From Prevotellamassilia sp. (lineage in GTDB: Bacteria > Bacteroidota > Bacteroidia > Bacteroidales > Bacteroidaceae), in contig VSQE01000005.1 in assembly GCA_009775705.1 (NCBI GenBank), forward strand, positions 1-58,569: 58,569 nucleotides of DNA, read 5' to 3'. The translations under genes and the position numbers were made by a program. The notes under the pieces were generated by a model that was given only the letters and a program-made list of their open reading frames with translations, had not been told where the DNA came from and did not search any database. Numbering within the stretch: position 1 is the stretch's first letter; every line of letters starts with the position of its first letter. Of this stretch, positions 43,439-50,329 are shown piece after piece.

Positions 43439-44707
43439 TTACTTCTCCTCGTCTTCAAATTCGGCCTGGAGAATGCGCAGCACCTCGTCTACGGTATCCT
43501 CTTCAAGGTCGGCTTTCTCGATCAGCATCTCGCGCGGCGCGTTCAGCACGTCGCGGGCCGTATCAAGCCCGATGCCCTTGATGGCGTCAATCACCCACTG
43601 ATCTATCTCGTCGGAGAACTCGTCCAGATAGATGTCTTCGGTCTGGCTGGCGGCATCCACTTCACGGAAGACATCTATCGTGTATTCGGTCAGCATGGAG
43701 GCCAGCTTGATGTTCATACCGCCCTTGCCGATGGCCAGAGACACTTCCTCGGGCTGAAGGTAGACTTCGGCCTTACGCTCTTCCTCGTTCAGGGTGATGC
43801 TCGACACCGTTGCGGGGCTCAACGCGCGCTGTATGAAGATGGAGGTGTTGGAACTGTAGTTGATGACATCTATGCTCTCGTTGTTCAACTCGCGCACGAT
43901 GCTGTGGATGCGGCTGCCCTTGACACCCACACAGGCTCCTACGGGGTCGATGCGATCGTCATAGCTTTCCACGGCAATCTTGGCGCGTTCGCCGGGGATG
44001 CGGGCAATGCGCCGCAACGTAATCAAGCCATCGCTGATTTCAGGGATCTCAGCTTCGAGCAGGCGTTGCAGGAATGCAGGCGAGGTACGGCTCAGGTAGA
44101 TCTTGGGGTTGCCGTTGGCATTGTCCACACGATCGATGACAGCGCGCACGGTGTCACCCTTGTGGAAGAAATCACGGGGTATCTGCTGCGACTTGGGCAG
44201 CAACAGTTCGTTGTTCTCGTCGTCCATGAGCAACGTCTCGCTCTTCCAAGTCTGGTACACTTCGGCGGCGATGATCTCGCCCACGCGGTCCTTATATTTA
44301 TTGTAGAGCGAATCGTGCTCCAATTCCAGAATCTTGCTGGCCAAGGTCTGACGCAGTGTCAGGATGGCGCGACGGCCGAACTTGGCGAAGTCAATGGTCT
44401 CGCTCACTTCCTCGCCCACCTCATAATCGGGATCAATCTCGCGGGCTTCGGACAAAGGTATCTGCTTGTTTGACTGGGTCACCTCGCCATCAGCCACGAC
44501 CTCTCGGTTGCGGTAAATTTCGAAATCGCCCTTGTCGGGGTTTACGATGACATCAAAATTCTCGTCCGATCCGAAGAGTTTGGCAATCACGCTGCGGAAG
44601 CTCTCTTCGAGCACTCCCACCATCGTGGTGCGGTCGATATTTTTCGTCTCCTTGAAATCGGAAAAGGTGTCAATGAGGCTCAATGTCTCTGTTTTTTTCT
44701 TTGCCAT
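43439..44707 (-). CDS. nusA: Transcription termination/antitermination factor NusA
   Basis: A 422-residue NusA. It has the N-terminal RNA polymerase-binding domain (L-I-D-T-F-S-D-F-K), an S1 domain near 130-200 (G-D-T-V-R-A-V-I-D), and KH domains with G-V-K-G-S-R-I-H-S-I-V-R-E-L-N near 238 and A-I-G-K-G-G-M-N-I-K-L-A near 318. The C-terminus has E-F-S-D-E-I-D-Q-W-V and a short helix-hairpin-helix-like end without the duplicated acidic repeats of E. coli. It controls pausing, termination and antitermination. It starts 57 bases after the rimP stop. Confidence 0.97.
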   Translation of the reverse strand: MAKKKTETLSLIDTFSDFKETKNIDRTTMVGVLEESFRSVIAKLFGSDENFDVIVNPDKGDFEIYRNREVVADGEVTQSNKQIPLSEAREIDPDYEVGEEVSETIDFAKFGRRAILTLRQTLASKILELEHDSLYNKYKDRVGEIIAAEVYQTWKSETLLMDDENNELLLPKSQQIPRDFFHKGDTVRAVIDRVDNANGNPKIYLSRTSPAFLQRLLEAEIPEISDGLITLRRIARIPGERAKIAVESYDDRIDPVGACVGVKGSRIHSIVRELNNESIDVINYSSNTSIFIQRALSPATVSSITLNEEERKAEVYLQPEEVSLAIGKGGMNIKLASMLTEYTIDVFREVDAASQTEDIYLDEFSDEIDQWVIDAIKGIGLDTARDVLNAPREMLIEKADLEEDTVDEVLRILQAEFEDEEK

Positions 44708-44764
44708 TGGTGTTATTTCTTTTTGTCTTTGTTCTTCATCTGAGATGACAAGCTGGACAGCGGT

Positions 44765-45232
44765 CTACTTGAAGTCTATCAGATACTTCGTGTATTTCAC
44801 ATCCTGATAGCCGAATGCCAGTTCGCGGTCCGTCAGTTTCGGGCGTTTGGCGCCTTCCTCCTTCACCTTTTCCTGCACGGTCAGGGTAAAGCCTTCGGGA
44901 GTGACGTTTCCCAAAACACCCGTGAGTTTCTTTCCATCGACCGTCAGCACCTCCACGCGGTCGCCCACGTGAATCTCGTACTGCCGCTGCACCTTGAAAG
45001 GCTGACCGATGCCGGCGCTGCCCACCTCCAGTTCAAAATCCTCGGATTCGCGGTCCAGCCGGTTCTCGATGAAGCGGCTCAGCTCCACGCAGTCCTCAAT
45101 CCAGACACCCTCTTCGTGGTCCATCTCCACCACGATACGGTTGTCCGTGCTGACACTCAGGTCGGTCATGAAATAGTCCTTTCCCTCCAACCATTCGTTT
45201 ACAATCGCTTGTACTACGTTCTTGTCTATCAT
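44765..45232 (-). CDS. rimP: Ribosome maturation factor RimP
   Basis: A 155-residue RimP of normal length. It shows D-C-V-E-L-S-R-F-I-E-N-R-L-D and F-E-L-E-V-G-S-A-G-I-G-Q-P-F, where the V-G-S/S-P-G region is family-typical, and ends with an SH3-like C-terminal domain. It helps 30S subunit assembly. First gene of the rimP-nusA-infB unit. A consensus promoter and a small leader hairpin lie upstream. Confidence 0.95.
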   Translation of the reverse strand: MIDKNVVQAIVNEWLEGKDYFMTDLSVSTDNRIVVEMDHEEGVWIEDCVELSRFIENRLDRESEDFELEVGSAGIGQPFKVQRQYEIHVGDRVEVLTVDGKKLTGVLGNVTPEGFTLTVQEKVKEEGAKRPKLTDRELAFGYQDVKYTKYLIDFK

Positions 45233-45251
45233 TCTGTCTCATTTAAAAGCA

Positions 45252-45279
45252 AGTGAGGAACTTTTGCAAGCCCCTCACT
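45252..45279 (-). promoter_or_regulatory. Small hairpin in rimP leader
   Basis: Arms AGTGAGG and CCTCACT (45252-45258 and 45273-45279) in the transcribed leader, about 20 bases before the rimP start codon. It could affect translation or be part of operon autoregulation. Confidence 0.45.
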
Positions 45280-45290
45280 CTATCCATTTG

Positions 45291-45321
45291 CAAAGGTACG
45301 AATATTCTCGCTTCCTCCAAA
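45291..45321 (-). promoter_or_regulatory. Consensus promoter of rimP-nusA-infB operon
   Basis: Minus strand TTTG (45321-45318), 19-base spacer, TACCTTTG (45298-45291). Exact match to the Bacteroidota -33/-7 pattern, 58 bases before the rimP start. Confidence 0.85.
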
Positions 45322-45431
45322 TTTTTATTTATATTTTTTATTTCACTTTTTTTCAATTCTCCGGGCAGCAATCGCTTTGCAGATTCCCTGCCGGCAGATT
45401 TCATCCCATGGTATCCGTCCGGGCACTCCGC

Positions 45432-46889
45432 TCACAGAGGACGAATATCCGAAATCACCAAAAAATTACGGCTATAAACAGTGTTATCGTATTCCGGAAG
45501 TTCAAAACTGATCGTTATATCAGGATTCACTCTGTAATAACCATTATAGTCTCCATCATGGAATCCCATATTCGCATGTAAATAAAAATCATAATAGCGA
45601 AGGATCTCTCTGGCGGATTTCCTACAGATAGCATAACCGTCTATCACCCAGGCATGATTTGTATTCCGATTTGACGTACCGCCCATCATTGAGACATGCT
45701 TGCCCCTTATGGCATTAAGCATTGCATCGGACGCAAACCGCTCATAGTAAGTCCCGCACTTCACATATCCAGACAAATAACTGATAATATCCGCAACTTT
45801 TGTACTTGAAGAAGTCACTATCGGAATAGTTTTGTCATCATAAGGACCATATTCTCCGTCAGGAAGAACATTCGCCACCGTTTTCGTCCCATCATACACA
45901 TGCTTGCCCAATGCCGCAACCATTCTCTGCACCTCGGGCTCCAGATCGCCCGTAATCTCCGCATTCTTTGTCAATTTGCCCCAATCCATTGTCTGCCCGT
46001 CTACGACCATTGCCGGTTTAAGATAGGCAAGAACCTGCATGGCGGCAACCACTCCGCAACCTAACGGATTATGGGACTTTATGTTAAATCCGAAACTTTG
46101 ATGATACGATACGGGGAGCGCGACATTATACGGAGCATCCTGATGCCAGCGTGTGGAAATGAAAGGGCCTTCTTTCTCAATGATTTCCGTCGGAGGGTTG
46201 TCATAGGCCGGAGACCTCAAAACTGCAACCCGCGAAAGGCGCCCGCCGTCCATATATTTATCCCAGGTTACATACCGCAAGACATTGTCCAATGCTATAT
46301 CCTCATCCGGGAACCGCCGGGCCACTTTCTCCAAAGTTTCATCTTTCAGCGAATCCACAAGCGTCCGTATTCTTTTTACTTCCGAGAGGACAAACAATTC
46401 CGATGCTTCCATCATCATCCTTGCATTTCCATATTCTTCCAAAGAATCCATATCCCCTTGTGGAACATAGGCTATCACTCCCGGCCAACAGCCATCGGCA
46501 GAAACGACAGCGTATCCTTTCCGCCGTTCATCGGAAACCTCGAAGCAATAGAACGGCACGCTATCTGCCGTCTCCGAACTCCTTGACCGCATTCCGTCAC
46601 CGTTCCATGATCTGTTTTTTATCTGCTTGAGTTTTGTCGACACGACATGAGAAGAACAATTTGCGGGCAAAAAACCATCTAAAAAACTGTCCAACAGATC
46701 AGAGACTTCATCCGAAGACAAATGACCCACGTCAGCCATGGCAAGGCTTACATATTCGTCATCCGATATATGCAACAACTGTTCATTAGTACTATCCGAC
46801 ATATCTTTATCCGGAAATTCCAATTCCTGTGAACAAGAGGTATAGATAGTGACCGACACTGCTGCGACAAGCAACTTAAAGCATTTCAT
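45432..46889 (-). CDS. C10-family cysteine peptidase (streptopain-like) lipoprotein
   Basis: A 485-residue exported peptidase from the ATG at 46889; ATGs at 46895 and 46901 are alternatives. The signal ends in a lipobox-like Y-T-S-C-S, so the protein is probably lipid-anchored. A propeptide region with A-V-V-S-A-D-G-C-W-P-G-V-I-A-Y resembles the Spi_C10 inhibitor domain. The catalytic cysteine lies in N-P-L-G-C-G-V-V-A-A-M-Q at about residue 278 and the histidine in T-N-H-A-W-V-I-D-G-Y at about 412. C10 enzymes such as SpeB, interpain and the Bacteroides fragilis Bfp proteases cut host proteins. No separate inhibitor gene is adjacent. The codon usage is slightly AT-richer than that of its neighbours. 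Confidence 0.87.
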   Translation of the reverse strand: MKCFKLLVAAVSVTIYTSCSQELEFPDKDMSDSTNEQLLHISDDEYVSLAMADVGHLSSDEVSDLLDSFLDGFLPANCSSHVVSTKLKQIKNRSWNGDGMRSRSSETADSVPFYCFEVSDERRKGYAVVSADGCWPGVIAYVPQGDMDSLEEYGNARMMMEASELFVLSEVKRIRTLVDSLKDETLEKVARRFPDEDIALDNVLRYVTWDKYMDGGRLSRVAVLRSPAYDNPPTEIIEKEGPFISTRWHQDAPYNVALPVSYHQSFGFNIKSHNPLGCGVVAAMQVLAYLKPAMVVDGQTMDWGKLTKNAEITGDLEPEVQRMVAALGKHVYDGTKTVANVLPDGEYGPYDDKTIPIVTSSSTKVADIISYLSGYVKCGTYYERFASDAMLNAIRGKHVSMMGGTSNRNTNHAWVIDGYAICRKSAREILRYYDFYLHANMGFHDGDYNGYYRVNPDITISFELPEYDNTVYSRNFLVISDIRPL

Positions 46890-46931
46890 ACGCATACTCA
46901 CTCATTTTATGGATTTACACTATCATTGGTG

Positions 46932-46939
46932 CAAAAGTA
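46932..46939 (-). promoter_or_regulatory. -7 element of the C10 peptidase gene
   Basis: TACTTTTG on the minus strand followed by C, about 40 bases before the start codon. A TTG lies upstream but at too short a spacing, so only the -7 box is convincing. Confidence 0.45.
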
Positions 46940-47404
46940 CGAACTAAAACCATAGCAATTTACATTACGACAGCCTTTATTCTCATCTTTCTATCCTTCA
47001 CATCCATAACCGGTACACATCTGAAATAAAATCAGTATCTTGCCTATGAAATCCGCATTCCGGAAAAAGAAAGATTCAAGACAACCACAAAACAACCGCA
47101 GTATGTAGAAACAGACAGATAATATATCAATCAATAATTGGCGTTTGCTATTTATTCGGCGTGCCCCTGAAACCTGAGAAATTTCAAAAAGAGTACACAA
47201 TAAGACGAATAAGTTCGACAGACGTCTGCGTTAGCGTGGACGGAACTTATCTGTATTGTGTGGGGTTTCTCAGGACCTCAGGGCATGGATAAGCGTCCAT
47301 GCTTTCTTTTTCTCCGCCTCCCGACAGCAGGAGAAGCAGAGCCGAGGCCCCTCCCGAAAACCCTCCGCCGCAATGCGATAGCCCGCGCAGAAACAACGCA
47401 CATC
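46940..47404. other. Non-coding stretch holding a structured RNA candidate
   Basis: The left 220 bases are AT-rich without a gene or clear signal. The right part holds the rod-like structure and terminator described at 47163-47310. Nearer the HTH gene the sequence is GC-rich and unstructured to the eye. Confidence 0.6.
47163..47310 (+). ncRNA. Candidate structured RNA: long interrupted rod followed by an intrinsic terminator
   Basis: Four nested helices form a rod of about 122 bases: 47163-47170 with 47278-47284 (one bulge), 47173-47181 with 47266-47274 (9 bp), 47195-47202 with 47254-47261 (8 bp) and 47209-47216 with 47243-47250 (8 bp). An asymmetric internal bubble separates helices 2 and 3 (13 against 4 bases), and a palindrome CAGACGTCTG lies in the apical part. 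A terminator hairpin follows (47283-47289 with 47296-47302), then a T-rich run, so the orientation is plus. The shape recalls 6S-type RNAs, but I do not recognise conserved residues and see no consensus promoter; it could be a leader instead. Confidence 0.5.
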
Positions 47405-47722
47405 ATGAAAGAGAAAACTGCCCCCGCCGCAAACAACGGCAATGGGAATGCGGACCAACGGCCCGCCCTTGTACACACAGGCCGCCTCATAGCCTGCGAG
47501 CTGAAACGCCAGCGCCGTCCGGTGTCGTGGCTGGCCGAAAAACTGTATTGCGACCGCTCCAACGTTTACCGGCTCCTACAGAAATCCAGTCTGGACTCTA
47601 ACCTGCTCTTGCGCATCTCGAACATCCTGAGGTGCGACTTCTTCGCCGCATACAGCAAGGCATACCTGCACGAGCTGGAACTGAAAACGCAGACACAGCC
47701 ACCCAAACAAAACCGGCCATAA
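47405..47722 (+). CDS. Small helix-turn-helix DNA-binding protein
   Basis: A 105-residue protein from the ATG at 47405. The segment L-K-R-Q-R-R-P-V-S-W-L-A-E-K-L-Y-C-D-R-S-N-V-Y-R-L-L has the spacing of an XRE-like or Fis-like helix-turn-helix, followed by L-D-S-N-L-L-L-R-I-S-N-I-L that completes a small helical bundle. The N-terminal 25 residues and the C-terminal T-Q-T-Q-P-P-K-Q-N-R-P tail look unstructured. It is probably a local regulator with unknown target. It ends 2 bases before the lolD promoter. Confidence 0.7.
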   Translation: MKEKTAPAANNGNGNADQRPALVHTGRLIACELKRQRRPVSWLAEKLYCDRSNVYRLLQKSSLDSNLLLRISNILRCDFFAAYSKAYLHELELKTQTQPPKQNRP

Positions 47723-47724
47723 AT

Positions 47725-47755
47725 TTTGCCTACTGACGGCTTTGCGCTACCTTTG
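47725..47755 (+). promoter_or_regulatory. Consensus promoter of lolD
   Basis: TTTG (47725-47728), 19-base spacer, TACCTTTG (47748-47755). Exact Bacteroidota promoter pattern, 46 bases before the lolD start. Confidence 0.85.
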
Positions 47756-47801
47756 CGCCGGAGAAGCCGCACCGCCGGCAGATACACACATTTTTAATTA
47801 T

Positions 47802-48476
47802 ATGATAGAACTCTGTGGCATCAGAAAATCCTTCGGTCCGCTGGAGGTACTGAAGGGAATAGACCTGAAGATAGAACAGCGCGAGGTGGTGAGCATCGTC
47901 GGCCCCAGCGGCGCCGGCAAGACCACCCTGCTGCAAGTCATCGGTACACTCTACCGCCCCGACGCAGGCTCCCTGCACATCAGCGGGACCGATGTCCTGA
48001 CATTGGGCAGCCGCGAGCTGGCCCGCTTCCGCAACCGGCATCTGGGCTTCGTATTCCAGTTCCATCAGCTCCTGCCCGAATTTACGGCACTGGAAAATGT
48101 CATGATGCCGGCACTTATCGCCCGCACCAACCGCCGCGAAGCCAAAGAACGCGCTGCCGAACTATTAGACTTCATGGGCCTGTCCGACCGCTCGGGCCAC
48201 AAGCCCGCTGAACTTTCGGGCGGCGAAAAACAGCGCGTGGCCGTGGCCCGGGCACTGATGAACCGTCCGGACGTGATCCTGGCGGATGAGCCTTCGGGCA
48301 GTCTGGACAGCCGCAACAAGGAGGAACTGCACCGTCTGTTCTTCGACCTGCGTGACCGGCTGGGACAGACTTTCGTCATCGTCACCCACGATGAGGAGCT
48401 GGCCCGCACCACCGACCGCACCATACACATTGCCGACGGCCTCGTACAGACCGGCGACACCCCCTCCAACGAATAA
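47802..48476 (+). CDS. lolD: LolD-like ABC transporter ATP-binding protein
   Basis: A 224-residue ATPase of the MacB/LolD group. It has Walker A G-P-S-G-A-G-K-T-T near residues 37-45, the Q-loop V-F-Q-F-H-Q-L-L-P-E-F-T-A-L-E-N-V typical of the LolD/FtsE type, the signature L-S-G-G-E-K-Q-R near 142, Walker B V-I-L-A-D-E-P-S-G-S-L-D and the H-loop V-T-H-D. LolD powers release of lipoproteins from the inner membrane; the LolCE permeases are not nearby. The start at 47802 follows the promoter and gives MIELCGIRKSFG. An upstream ATG at 47742 lies inside the promoter. Confidence 0.85.
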   Translation: MIELCGIRKSFGPLEVLKGIDLKIEQREVVSIVGPSGAGKTTLLQVIGTLYRPDAGSLHISGTDVLTLGSRELARFRNRHLGFVFQFHQLLPEFTALENVMMPALIARTNRREAKERAAELLDFMGLSDRSGHKPAELSGGEKQRVAVARALMNRPDVILADEPSGSLDSRNKEELHRLFFDLRDRLGQTFVIVTHDEELARTTDRTIHIADGLVQTGDTPSNE

Positions 48477-48502
48477 TTTACTCCACACATATCCCCTCAC
48501 TT

Positions 48503-49333
48503 ATGATCCGACTCGGAAACTGGAACGACCTTGACATCGTCCGCTTCACAGACCACGGCGCCTATCTGGACGGCGGCGACGTGGGTGAAATTCTTATGCC
48601 CAAAGCCTACGTCCTCGACGAGATGCGGCCGGGCGACCGCGTCAGTGTGTTTGTCTATTTAGACCAGGAGGAACGCCTCGTGGCCACCACCGAAACGCCG
48701 CTGGCCCGTGTCGGTGACTTCGCCTTCCTGCGCGTGACGTGGGTGAACGAATACGGGGCCTTCCTGGACTGGGGACTGATGAAAGACCTCTTCGTACCCT
48801 TCCGCGAACAGAAAATGCGGATGCAGACAGGACACAGCTACCTCGTACACATACACATTGACGAACGCACACACCGCATCGTAGGCTCCGCCAAACTGGA
48901 ACGCTGGCTCCGCCCCGCCACTCCAGAAACCTACCGCAGAGGCAGCAGCGTGGAAATCATCGTGCAGCAGAAAACTCCGTTAGGTCTGAAAGTCATTGTA
49001 GACAACACCTACTCCGGTCTGGTCTACGACAACCAGATATTCGACACCCCGCCCCGCACGGGCGACCGCCTCACGGGAACCATCATCAACGTTAGGCCCG
49101 ATGGAAAACTGGACGTGTCGCTGCAAAGCCTGGGTACCGACCGGTTCACGGACTTTGCCGGTATCCTGCTGGAAGAACTGCATAACTGCGGCGGACACCT
49201 ACCCTACGGTGACCACTCACCGGCCGAGGAGATAGCCCGACGGTTCGGAGTAAGCAAAAAGACCTTCAAGCGCGCGGTGGGCAGTCTCTACAAAGAGAAA
49301 AAATCAGTCTCACGGAAGAAGGCATCCGCCTGA
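48503..49333 (+). CDS. CvfB-like S1 RNA-binding protein
   Basis: A 276-residue protein with the CvfB layout. Several S1-like beta domains (D-H-G-A-Y-L-D-G-G-D-V-G-E-I-L-M-P near residue 17, then N-E-Y-G-A-F-L-D-W-G-L-M-K-D-L-F-V-P-F near 82, then S-G-L-V-Y near 172) precede a winged-helix C-terminus (E-I-A-R-R-F-G-V-S-K-K-T-F-K-R-A-V-G). CvfB binds RNA and affects virulence factor expression in Gram-positive bacteria; the Bacteroidota role is unknown. It follows lolD by 26 bases and is probably cotranscribed. Confidence 0.87.
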   Translation: MIRLGNWNDLDIVRFTDHGAYLDGGDVGEILMPKAYVLDEMRPGDRVSVFVYLDQEERLVATTETPLARVGDFAFLRVTWVNEYGAFLDWGLMKDLFVPFREQKMRMQTGHSYLVHIHIDERTHRIVGSAKLERWLRPATPETYRRGSSVEIIVQQKTPLGLKVIVDNTYSGLVYDNQIFDTPPRTGDRLTGTIINVRPDGKLDVSLQSLGTDRFTDFAGILLEELHNCGGHLPYGDHSPAEEIARRFGVSKKTFKRAVGSLYKEKKSVSRKKASA

Positions 49334-49725
49334 ATCGTCGCGAAGAATAAAAAAAGTCAATATTTTTTTACGATTATTTTCTCTGGTAAAAAAATGTTTT
49401 TTATCTTTGCACCGAAAATCGGAAAAGAAATAGTTTTTTCATCTCTATATAAGTTCTGTGAGGCAACGGTTCGTCGTGATGACGAGCCGTTGTTGCTTTA
49501 ATCTGTCAGCAGGCCTGCCATCGTGTCATCCGCACCGTGGCAGGATTTACTAAAAACTCCCGCACACCCGTTAAATAGACTCTCCCGTTTCTTTCCAAAT
49601 GTAAAAACAGCCCTGCACGGCACACTCCTTGCACCTGTAAGGACGGACGCGGCACTGACCGGCCGGCAGCCGCCACGCCCGACAAAAGGACTTATAACAA
49701 CAACACTTAAATGGAGGAAAAAATT
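49334..49725. other. Non-coding stretch upstream of hsp20
   Basis: AT-rich at first, with a promoter and terminator pair that could define a short RNA (49402-49500). Then GC-richer sequence with no other signal until an SD-like GGAGG before hsp20. Confidence 0.6.
49402..49500 (+). ncRNA. Candidate small RNA or attenuated hsp20 leader
   Basis: TATCTTTG at 49402-49409 with TTTC at the -33 position (49378-49381, 20-base spacer) forms a near-consensus promoter. A 12-bp stem (49464-49475 with 49481-49492, one G-U pair) followed by TTGCTTTAATC can end transcription about 85 bases later. The next gene starts 225 bases further on. It could be a separate small RNA or a leader that restrains hsp20. 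Confidence 0.5.
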
Positions 49726-50166
49726 ATGACACCTGCAAGACACTATCACCAAAACTGGATTTCCGGAATCTTCGATGATTTCTTCGACAATAACTGGATG
49801 GTCAAGGCCAAAGCCACCGCGCCTGCCATCAACGTCCTTGAGGACGAAAAGAACTACACCGTCGAAGTGGCGGCTCCGGGCATGACGAAAGAGGACTTCA
49901 ACGTCCACATCAACGACGAGAACAACCTGGTCATCAGCATGGAGAAACAGACAAAGGCCTCCGAGCCCGAAGACGGGAAAAAGGACCGCCGCTATCTGCG
50001 CCGCGAATTTTCCTATTCCAGATTCCAGCAGACATTGATCCTGCCCGAAGATGTGGACAAGGAAGGCATCAAGGCACAGGTTCAGGACGGTGTGCTGTCC
50101 GTAACCCTGCCCCGCCTGACACCGGAACAGAAATGCAGCACCCTGAAACAGATTGAGGTGCACTGA
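49726..50166 (+). CDS. Hsp20/alpha-crystallin small heat-shock protein
   Basis: A 146-residue small chaperone. I prefer the ATG at 49726 because GGAGG lies 8 bases upstream, an unusually strong SD for this phylum; the ATG at 49711 would place GGAGG inside the gene. The alpha-crystallin domain runs from about residue 33 to 140, with Y-T-V-E-V-A-A-P-G-M, R-R-E-F-S-Y-S-R-F and the G-V-L-S-V-T-L-P end. It binds unfolding proteins under stress. A strong terminator follows. Confidence 0.93.
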   Translation: MTPARHYHQNWISGIFDDFFDNNWMVKAKATAPAINVLEDEKNYTVEVAAPGMTKEDFNVHINDENNLVISMEKQTKASEPEDGKKDRRYLRREFSYSRFQQTLILPEDVDKEGIKAQVQDGVLSVTLPRLTPEQKCSTLKQIEVH

Positions 50167-50194
50167 CACACCAGCTCCCGTGTTCTCTATCTCG

Positions 50195-50231
50195 ATCTCC
50201 TTCTCCGCGTCTGCGGAGAAGGAGATTTTTC
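50195..50231 (+). terminator. Terminator of hsp20
   Basis: Perfect 14-bp stem (50195-50208 with 50213-50226), loop GTCT, followed by a T run, 29 bases after the hsp20 stop. Confidence 0.9.
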
Positions 50232-50273
50232 ATTCATTTGTCCCCAATCTCCGATTTTTCCAAAAGAAAACGC

Positions 50274-50281
50274 TAACTTTG
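50274..50281 (+). promoter_or_regulatory. -7 element of cysN
   Basis: TAACTTTG followed by C, 48 bases before the cysN ATG. The -33 position reads only T-rich. Confidence 0.5.
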
Positions 50282-50329
50282 CCCTTGCAGCCTGCGGCTG
50301 ACACGCAACATAATTTTATTTATATAAGT

